A DNA stretch of 64,000 bases from Geomicrobium sediminis (GCF_016908595.1 NZ_JAFBEC010000012.1:23761-87760); one strand, 5' to 3'; counted from the first letter of the stretch, positions 36,320-44,256 are shown. Notes: generated by a model from the sequence alone, not told the origin. Program-made: numbers and translations.

Positions 36320-36564
36320 GAAAACACTCTCCTTTTTTTATTCTTTTGCAGTTGTTCCTCCACAACCTCCACTTTCACCTGTAGTCCATCAAACACCTTG
36401 TCATAATGAAGATGAATACATCTTAATGCCTCTTTCGTGCTCATGAATAGGCTCTCGCTATGACAAGTCCAATCACCCCCTACATGACTTTCAATCATTA
36501 ATCGATCCAAAGCACATTCCAGGCCATCATAAATCCCTATACAAACCTTACTCGAAGTTTTCAA
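36316..36564 (-). CDS. Small ICE protein, unknown
   Basis: 82 residues if translation starts at TTG 36564, five bases after AAGGTG; the ATG at 36579 lacks a ribosome site. It reads KTSSKVCIGIYDGLECALDRL and ends KNKKRRVFS, a basic tail. It starts 4 bp after the preceding stop. No domain recognised. Confidence 0.5.
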   Translation of the reverse strand: MKTSSKVCIGIYDGLECALDRLMIESHVGGDWTCHSESLFMSTKEALRCIHLHYDKVFDGLQVKVEVVEEQLQKNKKRRVFS

Positions 36565-36568
36565 ACCA

Positions 36569-36838
36569 TCACCTTCCATCACGATAAAACATGTACTTAA
36601 TCCATTGAATGAAAAAGCCTGTATCTTCGTCTGCATCCTCACTCGACCACGCCACGTAACAAAAGAGATGAACTCGATTTCCTTCACGTCCTGGAACCTC
36701 TACAAAGAACTGTTCCCCTTCTTCCGCATATGCCCCTACCTCGATCGCTTTTTCTTTCACCTGATCCATATAGCTCATTAGCCCATGTCGTTCCAAGTCT
36801 TTAACCATGGCATTGCCCCAAATCCTAACCTCTTTCAC
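36569..36838 (-). CDS. Small acidic ICE protein, paralogue of its neighbour
   Basis: 89 residues from GTG 36838 with GAGGGG six bases upstream. It shares a pattern with 36849-37133: DLERHGLMSYMDQVKEKAIEVG against DLRRRRLSNHIDAVFEQALEMG, then an F-V-V strand, an acidic turn (SSEDADEDTG) and a terminal FIQWIKYMFYRDG. The pair looks like a tandem duplication. Function unknown. Confidence 0.65.
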   Translation of the reverse strand: MKEVRIWGNAMVKDLERHGLMSYMDQVKEKAIEVGAYAEEGEQFFVEVPGREGNRVHLFCYVAWSSEDADEDTGFFIQWIKYMFYRDGR

Positions 36839-36848
36839 AATGAACCCC

Positions 36849-37133
36849 TCACTTCCAACTATCTTCATAATGGTAGAAATCATATGAAATGAATTTTAGC
36901 TGCTCCACATCATCTTCAGGGGAATCTTCCATAATAGAAACCGTAAAATAAAAGCCATGATTCGCATCATGACTTTCAAAAGTTTCCGTTACAACAACAG
37001 GAAAACCCTCGCCATCTTCACAACCTGAACCCATCTCTAATGCTTGCTCAAAAACGGCATCGATGTGATTAGACAACCGCCTTCTTCGTAAATCTTCCTC
37101 TAATTGATTTTTGTTAAGAATGATTCCCGCCAT
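36849..37133 (-). CDS. Small acidic ICE protein, paralogue of its neighbour
   Basis: 94 residues. Begins MAGIILNKNQLEEDLRRRR and ends LKFISYDFYHYEDSWK. It is the first gene after nicK and the candidate single-strand origin, in the place of ICEBs1 ydcS/ydcT. No catalytic motif seen. Confidence 0.65.
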   Translation of the reverse strand: MAGIILNKNQLEEDLRRRRLSNHIDAVFEQALEMGSGCEDGEGFPVVVTETFESHDANHGFYFTVSIMEDSPEDDVEQLKFISYDFYHYEDSWK

Positions 37134-37139
37134 TCCAAA

Positions 37140-37406
37140 TCACCTTCCTCATTTGAAATTAAAAACCTTGGACGCTGTCCAAACCTGCAAGCTGAGCCAG
37201 CTTGAACACAACTTTTTAACCCCCAACCCCCGATTTCAATCGGGGGCTCCCTCGCCGGTAGGCAAGAAGAAAAAAGTGTTTTTCTTCAATGCCAAGAGGG
37301 TGTGAATCCGAAAATCTGTCAACGCATAAATTCCCTTCGGTCAGCCATTTATAGTTGACAGATACCATACTCACAGCATTTAATTTCGTTTTCAGGTATC
37401 CAATGG
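37140..37406 (-). other. Structured non-coding region after nicK, candidate single-strand origin
   Basis: About 265 bp between nicK and the next genes. It contains the perfect hairpin CCCCCGATT-TC-AATCGGGGG (37226-37245), the small dyad GCTGAGCCAGC and further imperfect dyads. ICEBs1 carries its sso1 for second-strand synthesis at this place. A 65-codon frame runs through it but has no coding character. Identity to known sso sequences was not tested. Confidence 0.45.
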
Positions 37407-38453
37407 CTAACAAACCATATCCCCCACATCTGCAAGAAGAACATCAAGCATCTTTTCTTGTTTTGACGACATCTCTGCATTGACAACCATATCCGATAAA
37501 TCTTGGGTTCCTAACACTCGATCAGCTTCTAAAACCATTTTCATCGTTGGCGCACAAGAATTTTGGAGCCACTTCCTGGACTTTTCATAAAAGTCATCTT
37601 CTGGCTTCATGAATAAACTCAAACGACCGACATCGCCAATAAAAGCTAACCAAAACTCACTCGTTTTCCATTGCTCCCGGGAAACCTTTTCGTTTGCATC
37701 CACAAAGCGAAGGTAATTATTGATGATCTGCATGGCAATGCTCAACAAGTCTCTGGATTCAATTAACGATTTAACCGCCATCTGCGCTCGATCATTTTTT
37801 AGCCTTAATTCATATCGGTTCCAATCACCAAATTCTTCTAATGGTACATTCAGCTTTTCCGCTTGTTCATAATTCTTCTCGTAGAAGCAAAGATACGCTT
37901 CCGACTTTTTGGAACCAAAATAAAGCGTGGTACCACCGTTGGTGCCGTCGGCAATGTCCAACGAACCGTTAAAATCTGATTTTCTGAACCGTGAAATGGC
38001 TTCGCCATTCTTCACTTTTTCGAGCAACATCGGAACAGCGAAATACGTTTTGCGATCATCCATCGCCAAGTCAAAACGGCTAAATTTACCACCGTGATTG
38101 ATACAGTCTTGAAAGAAATCGAACCATGATTTCTTGCGCCATTTCAAAAACGTTTCGAACTGTCTGCATCCTTTCCCTGACATTTCAACGAGTATGCCTC
38201 GATTATCGCCAGGCTTTGAATAATAAACTTTTATAAAATCAAGTTGAAACGTGCCAATGTAGCCGTAGAAGCCTGATTCTAACTCCTGCATGTAGTCTTT
38301 TTGAAGATGAACAACGTTTTCCAGAATGAGATCCACATCATGTGTTTTGAACGATACTCGTAAATAGTCAACCATTGCTGTTAAAGGGTTTTCGTTTTCG
38401 TTTTCGATTACTACCCCCCTGTTAGCTAGGGGGGGTTCTTGTTGGGTCGTCAT
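37407..38453 (-). CDS. nicK: NicK, Rep_trans-family relaxase
   Basis: 348 residues. Rep_trans features: VDYLRVSFKTHD near the N-terminus, KFSRFDLAMDDRKT (metal-binding acidic residues) and the tyrosine region EAYLCFYEKNYEQA near 200. NicK nicks oriT and stays on the 5' end for transfer and rolling-circle replication. The gene start overlaps conQ by 32 bp and oriT lies within that overlap. Confidence 0.93.
   Translation of the reverse strand: MTTQQEPPLANRGVVIENENENPLTAMVDYLRVSFKTHDVDLILENVVHLQKDYMQELESGFYGYIGTFQLDFIKVYYSKPGDNRGILVEMSGKGCRQFETFLKWRKKSWFDFFQDCINHGGKFSRFDLAMDDRKTYFAVPMLLEKVKNGEAISRFRKSDFNGSLDIADGTNGGTTLYFGSKKSEAYLCFYEKNYEQAEKLNVPLEEFGDWNRYELRLKNDRAQMAVKSLIESRDLLSIAMQIINNYLRFVDANEKVSREQWKTSEFWLAFIGDVGRLSLFMKPEDDFYEKSRKWLQNSCAPTMKMVLEADRVLGTQDLSDMVVNAEMSSKQEKMLDVLLADVGDMVC
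38413..38436 (-). other. oriT: Origin of transfer (oriT)
   Basis: ACCCCCC (38413-38419) and GGGGGGT (38430-38436) form an inverted repeat around TGTTAGCTAG. On the minus strand the spacer is CTAGCTAACA. From memory the 24-bp ICEBs1 oriT has the same arms and the same GCTAACA spacer half, so NicK should nick here. It lies inside the conQ-nicK overlap, as in ICEBs1. Confidence 0.9.
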
Positions 38454-39906
38454 TCGCTTCGCTCACTCCTCCCATGTCTCCCGTTTCGGTCGCTACGCTG
38501 CCGCTGGCGACTGCCGTCGCCTGCGCTCCCTGCACTTCCGACACCGTACGCTCGATTTCCTGTAAGAAATCATATCCTCTGGGTACAAGTGGCGTGTAAA
38601 ACTCCGAGATCAGAGAATTTCCTGTGTCTGCATAGCCCCGACCTTTGATATTCTTAAAGATAAATGTCTTGTCGGTATCGCCAAACATCATTCCGTAACC
38701 TGATTCAGACATTTTCCCTAACGCCACTCGAAAACTAAATTGATCTCGTATTCCATCCGCCAAATACTTCGCATCTGGACGCTGAGCAGCTAGGATTAAA
38801 AAATAGCCCATTTGCCGACCCAGCATCACCAATTGTTTCATGTATTCTAAAGCTTTCATTTGATCTTCACGTTTCAACATTTCCATAAAAGCTACATACT
38901 CATCAAAGACTATAAAAACAGGTGGTAACCCTACATCAGCATAGTTCCCACCTGTTTGATAATTAGGCATTTTCTTCATGTCCTCTGATCGCTGCAACAT
39001 TTCTTTCACTGATTTACGCAGGGTCATCATGATACCTGTACTCTTCGAAAAGACAGTACCTTCTGGCATCACCGTTTCTAAATCAGCAAGATCAGAATTT
39101 TTTGGGTCTAAGACTCGCAGATCCGCACCTGATTTCAGTAATGCATCAATCATTGTCAGGATAAAATACGTTTTCCCTCCACCTGTACCACCCGCAATGA
39201 GCATGTGAGGTAATGAATCAAACTTCCATTCCACATGTTTCATTAATTTCATTGAACCGTTTTCTGCTTTCACTTCATCAATGGGGATACGGTTCTTTTG
39301 CACGTCATACAGAAACTTAAAACAAACAAAGTTCTCTTCGATTTCCCGTTCAACTAAATCACAATACAAACCATTCTCTAATTCTTCACCCAGTTCCAAA
39401 AAACGTTTTTGAAATCGGCTCATATCCATGGAAATTCTGACAAAAATATAACCCTTTTTCACTTGATAATACGAACGTGGAAAATAAGTGACTTTTGTTT
39501 TCGTCACCTTTTTATCATTCGGATTCCAAACCGATTCAGTGGTTACATTCTCCTTTTCGATAAAGCGATTTGAAATGAACATTCTTGCGATTTTTTGTTT
39601 GTGCCAAATACGTTTGAAACGTTCATAGAAACAAAAATAAGCCGTTGCTACAGCAACAAGACCAGTTACTAACGCTATACCAAGTCCTTTTCCTAATAAC
39701 GCCCAATTCCATTCACTAACGCTACGCAACGTTTCCCACTGAAACCATTCATTTAAATTTACCAAGCCTTCTCTGTGATAAAAGGCAAGTGTTGCTAAAA
39801 ACACAGGGATGAATATGGCTAACCCTGCTTGCAAGATCGCATATTGCATACTTGGCTTTATACGATGACCTCGATATTTCCATAGACGGCGCTTTATAAA
39901 CTCCAT
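38422..39906 (-). CDS. conQ: ConQ, FtsK/SpoIIIE-type coupling protein
   Basis: 494 residues. Two membrane helices near 25-45 and 70-95, then a motor domain with Walker A IAGGTGGGKTYFIL (about 235) and Walker B VFIVFDEYVAF. It docks the relaxosome to the channel. The C-terminal tail (NDDPTRTPPS) is encoded across oriT, so its sequence is constrained by the DNA site. It follows a small gene by 20 bp. Confidence 0.94.
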   Translation of the reverse strand: MEFIKRRLWKYRGHRIKPSMQYAILQAGLAIFIPVFLATLAFYHREGLVNLNEWFQWETLRSVSEWNWALLGKGLGIALVTGLVAVATAYFCFYERFKRIWHKQKIARMFISNRFIEKENVTTESVWNPNDKKVTKTKVTYFPRSYYQVKKGYIFVRISMDMSRFQKRFLELGEELENGLYCDLVEREIEENFVCFKFLYDVQKNRIPIDEVKAENGSMKLMKHVEWKFDSLPHMLIAGGTGGGKTYFILTMIDALLKSGADLRVLDPKNSDLADLETVMPEGTVFSKSTGIMMTLRKSVKEMLQRSEDMKKMPNYQTGGNYADVGLPPVFIVFDEYVAFMEMLKREDQMKALEYMKQLVMLGRQMGYFLILAAQRPDAKYLADGIRDQFSFRVALGKMSESGYGMMFGDTDKTFIFKNIKGRGYADTGNSLISEFYTPLVPRGYDFLQEIERTVSEVQGAQATAVASGSVATETGDMGGVSEANDDPTRTPPS

Positions 39907-39926
39907 TGTTTTGTATCACCTACCAA

Positions 39927-40103
39927 TCAAGGGAACCTATAATCAACTTGCCCTGATACAATATCCCAGTAAACAATCATGGTTTCACCGTTTGTATCCG
40001 TGATTAAACGTCCATATGGGAAAAGTGGGCAGCTTTCAATCTCGATCTCACACATTATGAAATTTTCTTCAATCCAGCCAAGCACATCAGCTGAATGATC
40101 CAT
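39927..40103 (-). CDS. Small acidic ICE protein between helP and conQ
   Basis: 58 residues from ATG 40103, behind GGGGTGAG. Begins MDHSADVLGWIEENF and ends DIVSGQVDYRFP. ICEBs1 has no gene here in my recollection. It lies just downstream of a strong terminator, so it needs its own promoter or readthrough. No domain recognised. Confidence 0.5.
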   Translation of the reverse strand: MDHSADVLGWIEENFIMCEIEIESCPLFPYGRLITDTNGETMIVYWDIVSGQVDYRFP

Positions 40104-40120
40104 TTGCTCACCCCAAATAT

Positions 40121-40157
40121 AAAAAGCGTGCCAGTTGTGTTCAGTAACTAGCACGCT
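40121..40157 (-). terminator. Terminator between helP and conQ
   Basis: GCGTGCTAGTT pairs with AACTGGCACGC and is followed by five T on the minus strand. It separates helP from conQ and nicK. Confidence 0.75.
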
Positions 40158-40166
40158 TCCATTCTT

Positions 40167-40577
40167 TTACTTTTTATCTGCACCCGTACCCACTGGTTCT
40201 TTGGCAGTATCTTTGTCCGCATCCGCTTTCTTCCCGATTGAAGAGCCTTGACCGACTTCTATAATATCTTCAGCCTCTAATGTCCACACGACATTCGCAA
40301 AGTTCCCATTTGACTGCGCACGAGCTTTAATGATTGGATTTTTCAACTCGACAGGTTGCTGAAAATCAATTTCTTTGAGATCGACATACTCAGGTAAAGT
40401 CACTTCAATCTGTTCTTTTTGTGCAGAAGAACCAAGGTTATAAATACGTGATTCTAATATATTTGTACGCTCTCCTTTGTCACGATCAAAGTACATCTTT
40501 TCACGATCAAGCCCCATAAAAATTAAATTTCCAAAAGTAATCGCTGCATCTGGTTTAATTCCACTTTTAAATTTCAT
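40167..40577 (-). CDS. helP: HelP, helicase processivity factor
   Basis: 136 residues, YdcP/DUF961 family: MKFKSGIKPDAAITFGNLIF, then VTLPEYVDLKEIDF and a terminal lysine/aspartate-rich tail. In ICEBs1 HelP lets the host helicase PcrA unwind the nicked element for rolling-circle replication. Its ATG overlaps the preceding stop (ATGA), indicating translational coupling. Confidence 0.9.
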   Translation of the reverse strand: MKFKSGIKPDAAITFGNLIFMGLDREKMYFDRDKGERTNILESRIYNLGSSAQKEQIEVTLPEYVDLKEIDFQQPVELKNPIIKARAQSNGNFANVVWTLEAEDIIEVGQGSSIGKKADADKDTAKEPVGTGADKK

Positions 40578-40702
40578 TTCTTTTTCCTCTCCTTATCAAT
40601 TAAGTTATTTATAATTTCTGGCCAATTTTTATTAAAAGTATAGACCGCTCGGGAATCCAATCCGTCCTGGCGCTTATCAGCCGCTCCCATTCTATTGATC
40701 AT
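40574..40702 (-). CDS. 42-residue ORF coupled to helP (possible ydcO remnant)
   Basis: Reads MINRMGAADKRQDGLDSRAV, YTFNKNWPEIINN and a basic end KERKKK. Its TGA overlaps the helP ATG. A preceding frame from GTG 40799 to 40692 (VSIKCTQLGTFENAV, GYKHNLLGCDDQ) overlaps its start by 11 bp. Both look protein-like, so the two may be one 75-residue gene broken by a frameshift. ICEBs1 has ydcO here. Confidence 0.45.
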   Translation of the reverse strand: MINRMGAADKRQDGLDSRAVYTFNKNWPEIINNLIDKERKKK

Positions 40703-40984
40703 CGCAACCTAGTAGGTTATGTTTATAACCATTAGCACGCATATTCTTACCTGCTACAGCATTTTCAAAAGTGCCTAGCTGTGTACACTTAATACTCACG
40801 CCATGTGACAATTTAAACAAAGTACGCTATAATAAAAGTTCCTAAGTTTTATATGGCGTGTCTGGCTTTATTGTCAGGTGCGCTTTCTTTCTATATATAA
40901 TTTTCAAAGATCATTCACCCTTCACGTAATACTCGAACATTCAGCTTCCATGAATCACCACCTTAAAGTAATACATTTAGCGAA
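40703..40984 (-). other. Leader between xis and helP
   Basis: About 280 bp. It contains the dyad CACGCCAT/ATGGCGTG (40797-40804 and 40853-40860) and a 9-codon ORF behind GGTGGTG near 40950. No full gene is supported. It may hold a regulatory hairpin or a decayed ydzL. Confidence 0.35.
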
Positions 40985-41176
40985 TTAACTTACTTCTACA
41001 GTGCGTTTATAGATATAACGTTCTTCAAATTTTTCTTTATTCACTTTACCAGGAATAACCATATACCCATCTTGTTTCATTTCGGCATTCAATATCCTAA
41101 TAATTTCATATGCCTTCGCTTGTTTGACTTTAAGAATCTTCTGGATATCATCAGGTGTTAAAAACTCATACATCAT
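40985..41176 (-). CDS. xis: Xis, excisionase-like DNA-binding protein
   Basis: 63 residues from ATG 41176 behind AGGAGGTGAT. A winged-helix MerR-like fold: FLTPDDIQKILKVKQAKAYEIIRILNAEM, then YMVIPGKVNKEKF. It directs Int toward excision, and it is the first gene of the leftward ICE transcript from the Pxis promoter. Confidence 0.88.
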   Translation of the reverse strand: MMYEFLTPDDIQKILKVKQAKAYEIIRILNAEMKQDGYMVIPGKVNKEKFEERYIYKRTVEVS

Positions 41177-41217
41177 GAATATCACCTCCTAATGTTTATC
41201 TCTCTGTGTATATTGTT

Positions 41218-41246
41218 AGTTTAAGTGAACGTAAAGTTAAAGTCAA
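41218..41246 (-). promoter_or_regulatory. Pxis promoter
   Basis: TTGACT (41241-41246), 17 bases, TAAACT (41218-41223). The surrounding 41215-41300 holds repeated TTAACT/AGTTAA words that may be ImmR sites. Confidence 0.75.
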
Positions 41247-41285
41247 CAGTTGTTTTAACTTTTTGTGTATTAATTTAACTAATAG
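41224..41285. promoter_or_regulatory. Candidate ImmR operator cluster
   Basis: Words GTTAAAGTCAAC, GTTTTAACT and TTAATTTAACTAA form overlapping dyads between the divergent xis and immR genes. ICEBs1 ImmR binds several sites in the same interval. The exact operator is not defined here. Confidence 0.4.
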
Positions 41286-41392
41286 TGCAATATCGCATAA
41301 AAATAATCTTATTGACAAAAATTAAGATATTTTCCGCTTCAAATGATAAAATAACTATAAAATTTAACGTTAAGTAGAATAGGTGATGATTA

Positions 41393-41803
41393 ATGACCTT
41401 AAAGATGACTTTGGGGGAAAGACTTCGCTTGGCACGGATGCGCAAAAACTACACTCAAATAGAGGCCGCTAAAAAGTTAGATATCTCAAATAATGTCCTC
41501 TCTTCTTACGAGCGAGACGCTAGAGACCCAGATACAAAAATGCTAAGATCCCTTAGTGAATTGTATGATGTTTCTACTGACTTTCTCTTAGGGTTGACCG
41601 ATTATCCCAGCAAAAACGGTTATGAAAAACAAACAAAATTAGATACAGCATTCGGTGAAGTAATTCAAGAAATAATTAGCGAGAACGATTCAAATATTTA
41701 TATAGATCAAGGTAATTTAGATGAGGAAACAATAAAACTTGTTAAAAAAGCAATTAAAAACGGAATGAAATTTATTGATGAAATGAAACGTAGTGAAAAC
41801 TAA
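41393..41803 (+). CDS. immR: ImmR, XRE-family repressor of the ICE
   Basis: 136 residues. N-terminal helix-turn-helix LGERLRLARMRKNYTQIEAAKKLDISNNVLSSYE (about 7-40) and the DVSTDFLLGLTD tail common to Bacillus XRE repressors; the C-terminal part is acidic and helical. ImmR represses Pxis and activates its own gene in ICEBs1. ATG with AGGTGAT. Confidence 0.92.
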   Translation: MTLKMTLGERLRLARMRKNYTQIEAAKKLDISNNVLSSYERDARDPDTKMLRSLSELYDVSTDFLLGLTDYPSKNGYEKQTKLDTAFGEVIQEIISENDSNIYIDQGNLDEETIKLVKKAIKNGMKFIDEMKRSEN

Positions 41804-41935
41804 TATCGTAAAAAGAATACAACAACATGGAATTTTCATATATAATAGCAAAAAAAAACATATTTTCTAGCACAAAAACTTGTTTCAAGGAGTGGTATTA
41901 TCTTTACCAATGAAGCGATCAAAGAGGAAGTACAG

Positions 41936-42358
41936 ATGATCATAAGCCACTATCAAACAAATAACGTTTACGAACTATGCGATTATCTCCACATTAAAAT
42001 TTTAAAAAACGATCTCGGACAGGCCACAGGGGTTCTTCATTATTACAATGCAATGCCATTAATCCATATTAATTCTAAAGCCAATTACAAAGACTACTAT
42101 ATTGCCTATATATTGGGTTATTTCTTCTTTAATTTTAACCCAGACCATTCTGTTCTTTTTGACAGATTAAACGATGAAAAATCCAATGTCTTCGCTTCAG
42201 AACTTCTTCTAACTGATGAATTACTTTTTACTGATTTAAATACGATTAAAAGTCTTACAATAGAAGAAATCGCAAATTTCTTTAACTTGCCAATTCATGC
42301 CATTCGGATTAAAATGAATGGAGTTCCAAATAGCAAGGTTATTTTTTCATATCTTTAA
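41936..42358 (+). CDS. immA: ImmA homologue with a lost zinc-protease site
   Basis: 140 residues. Position between immR and int and the fold identify it: DYLHIKILKNDLG at the start, INSKANYKDYY and KSNVFASELLLTDELL. The family's catalytic helix is normally HELGH; here it is YIAYILGYFFFN, with both histidines changed to Tyr and Glu to Ile. The usual third ligand Glu in the E-x-N-x-FA-x-ELL region is Ser/Lys. It probably cannot cleave ImmR. It may still bind the repressor. Confidence 0.85.
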   Translation: MIISHYQTNNVYELCDYLHIKILKNDLGQATGVLHYYNAMPLIHINSKANYKDYYIAYILGYFFFNFNPDHSVLFDRLNDEKSNVFASELLLTDELLFTDLNTIKSLTIEEIANFFNLPIHAIRIKMNGVPNSKVIFSYL

Positions 42359-42390
42359 AACGAACATACGTTCTATAAGAGGTGATTAAT

Positions 42391-43497
42391 ATGGGAATAA
42401 GACGTTTAAATGACGGTCGTTTTCGTGCTGATGTTAGTGTTGGAATCGACCCTCTGACTAATCGAAGAAGACGGAAAACAAAAACTTTTGACTCTAAAAA
42501 AGAAGCTGAAGAATGGCAATCAAAAACAAAGCAATTGTATCACTCTAGAAAAGCTATTAGCGATCGTAAAATCAGCTTCACTGCTATAAAAGACCTTTAT
42601 TTAGAGGAGTGCAAACTCCACAGCAAGCCTAACTATCTAAAGATACAGGAGTATACAATCAATAAGCATATTCTCGAGTCTTTTAAGAACTGTAATTTCA
42701 AGGAAGTAACATCATTTGATATTCGAGAATATCAACTAAAACTCATCAATTCTGGTTTAAGCGCAAAGTCAATTAACAACATCATGATTATTCTCAAACA
42801 GATTTTCGATAAAGCAGTTGAAGAACAAGCAATACAAACCAACCCTTGTAATACTGTAAAAAACCTCGCTTTGGATAATAAGAAAATGAAGTTTTGGACA
42901 CCCGACCAATTTAAGCAATTCATCAACTTAATTGATGAAGAGGAATTTCTGTTTAAAACCTTCTATACCTTTAGTTATTTTACTGGTATGCGTTGTGGCG
43001 AAATATTGGCTTTAAATTGGAATGATATTGATAACTTCCGCGGAGAAGTCAACGTGTACAAATCACTCACGTATATCAACAAAGAAGTCATTATTACAAG
43101 ACCTAAAACCAGTAACTCAATAAGACGGATCAGCATCAACTCAAAGCTTTTTAATTTGCTAGAATCATGGAAGGAAAGACAACAAAACCTGTTTGCTCAA
43201 TTACGGATTCACCATTCAAATGACACACACATCTTTCAATACAGAGAAAAGCCACCGACAAAGGACATTTTTAGCCGAAGAATACAAACCATATGTAATC
43301 GAGGTGAATTGGAACCGATACGTCTGCATGATTTAAGGCACTCCCATGTGGCTCTGCTGATCCATCAAAGGGAAGATTATGCAACCATCAAAGAGCGCCT
43401 GGGGCATGCTTCAATTAAAACCACGATTGATGTGTATGGTCACCTATTTCCGAACAAACAACGAGAAACTGCAGACCGCCTAGATGACTTCTTTTAG
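42391..43497 (+). CDS. int: Int, tyrosine recombinase of the ICE
   Basis: 368 residues from ATG 42391 behind AGAGGTGAT; a GTG at 42382 lies in that ribosome site. N-terminal AP2-like arm-binding domain (MGIRRLNDGRFRADVSVG), core-binding SAM-like domain (about 70-155), catalytic domain with TGMRCGEI (Arg), LHDLRHSHVALL (His-x-x-Arg), LGHASI and nucleophile IDVYGHL. It recombines att in tRNA-Leu next door. Confidence 0.95.
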   Translation: MGIRRLNDGRFRADVSVGIDPLTNRRRRKTKTFDSKKEAEEWQSKTKQLYHSRKAISDRKISFTAIKDLYLEECKLHSKPNYLKIQEYTINKHILESFKNCNFKEVTSFDIREYQLKLINSGLSAKSINNIMIILKQIFDKAVEEQAIQTNPCNTVKNLALDNKKMKFWTPDQFKQFINLIDEEEFLFKTFYTFSYFTGMRCGEILALNWNDIDNFRGEVNVYKSLTYINKEVIITRPKTSNSIRRISINSKLFNLLESWKERQQNLFAQLRIHHSNDTHIFQYREKPPTKDIFSRRIQTICNRGELEPIRLHDLRHSHVALLIHQREDYATIKERLGHASIKTTIDVYGHLFPNKQRETADRLDDFF

Positions 43498-43528
43498 GAA
43501 AATGGTGAATTTGTGGTGAATAAATCAT

Positions 43529-43563
43529 TAAAAAACGCCCATCTCCATAACGGAAATGAGCGC
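43529..43563 (-). terminator. ICE-borne terminator facing the tRNA operon
   Basis: GCGCTCATTTCC pairs with GGAGATGGGCG and is followed by six T on the minus strand. It keeps tRNA transcripts out of int. Confidence 0.75.
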
Positions 43564-43565
43564 AT

Positions 43566-43599
43566 AAAAAAATACCAAAATCGCTGTAAGCGTTGGTAT
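43566..43599 (-). terminator. ICE-borne replacement terminator of the tRNA operon
   Basis: ATACCAACGC-loop-GCG..TTGGTAT followed by seven T on the minus strand, directly 3' of tRNA-Leu. It resembles, but is not identical to, the displaced terminator at 15880-15912. Confidence 0.8.
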
Positions 43600-43610
43600 G
43601 ACTGTGTTTA

Positions 43611-43702
<92 letters not shown>

Positions 43703-43717
43703 GTCTTGGTATAAATA

Positions 43718-43803
43718 TGGTGCGGGTGGAGGGACTTGAACCCCCACGTCACAAGGACACTAGATCCTAAGTCTAGCGCGTCTGCCAATTCCGCCACACC
43801 CGC
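43718..43803 (-). tRNA. tRNA-Leu(TAG)
   Basis: Acceptor GCGGGTG/CACCCGC, CCA encoded, long variable arm; the loop CTTAGGA between CTAGA and TCTAG gives anticodon TAG. Confidence 0.96.
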
Positions 43804-43841
43804 ATGTGTGTAAATGTTACTTAGGCAAACTGTAATTAAAA

Positions 43842-43916
43842 TGGCTGGGCCAGCTGGATTCGAACCAGCGCATCACGGAATCAAAATCCGATGCCTTACC
43901 GCTTGGCTATGGCCCA
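43842..43916 (-). tRNA. tRNA-Gln(TTG)
   Basis: Acceptor TGGGCCA/TGGCCCA, CCA encoded; the loop TTTTGAT between CGGA and TCCG gives anticodon TTG. Confidence 0.95.
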
Positions 43917-43955
43917 CTATTCCATTATGTTTACAAGGATTGGATTTTCTATAAA

Positions 43956-44031
43956 TGGCGGGCCTGACGGGAATCGAACCCGCGATCTCCTGCGTGACAG
44001 GCAGGCATGTTAACCGCTACACCACAGGCCC
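43956..44031 (-). tRNA. tRNA-Asp(GTC)
   Basis: Acceptor GGGCCTG/CAGGCCC, CCA encoded; loop CTGTCAC between CCTGC and GCAGG gives anticodon GTC. Confidence 0.96.
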
Positions 44032-44099
44032 ACTTATAAAAATTCTCTCTATTAACTTCTGCAAATGCAGCGTTTCCTATTCACTCGTTCAAGTGAAAA

Positions 44100-44175
44100 T
44101 GGTGGAGGGTGACGGGATCGAACCGCCGACCCCCTGCTTGTAAGGCAGATGCTCTCCCAGCTGAGCTAACCCTCC
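44100..44175 (-). tRNA. tRNA-Val(TAC)
   Basis: Acceptor GGAGGGT/ACCCTCC, CCA encoded; loop CTTACAA between CTGC and GCAG gives anticodon TAC. Confidence 0.95.
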
Positions 44176-44181
44176 GATAAA

Positions 44182-44256
44182 TGGTGACCCGTGCGGGATT
44201 CGAACCCGCGTTACCGCCGTGAAAGGGCGGTGTCTTAACCCCTTGACCAACGGGCC
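44182..44256 (-). tRNA. tRNA-Glu(TTC)
   Basis: Acceptor GGCCCGT with ACGGGTC, CCA encoded; loop CTTTCAC between CCGCC and GGCGG gives anticodon TTC. Confidence 0.95.

Larger units (their letters stand above)
15985..43610. mobile_element. ICEBs1-family integrative and conjugative element
   Basis: A block of about 27.7 kb between perfect 61-bp direct repeats in tRNA-Leu. It holds a tyrosine integrase beside attR, a phage-like immR/immA/xis control unit, helicase processivity factor helP, coupling protein conQ, an oriT, relaxase nicK, the conB-conG type IV secretion genes and the cwlT hydrolase, in ICEBs1 order. Cargo of about 11 kb fills the left end: CcdA/ResA, cadCAD, a flavoprotein, YtkA/Sco proteins and a PHP-ATPase. 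rapI-phrI is missing. The ImmA homologue lacks its protease site and yddF is frameshifted, so mobility may be impaired or differently controlled. Confidence 0.95.

Noticed and set aside
37216..37413. 65-codon frame after nicK
   Set aside because: It runs through hairpins of the candidate single-strand origin, overlaps the nicK end, lacks a ribosome site and has no protein-like composition.
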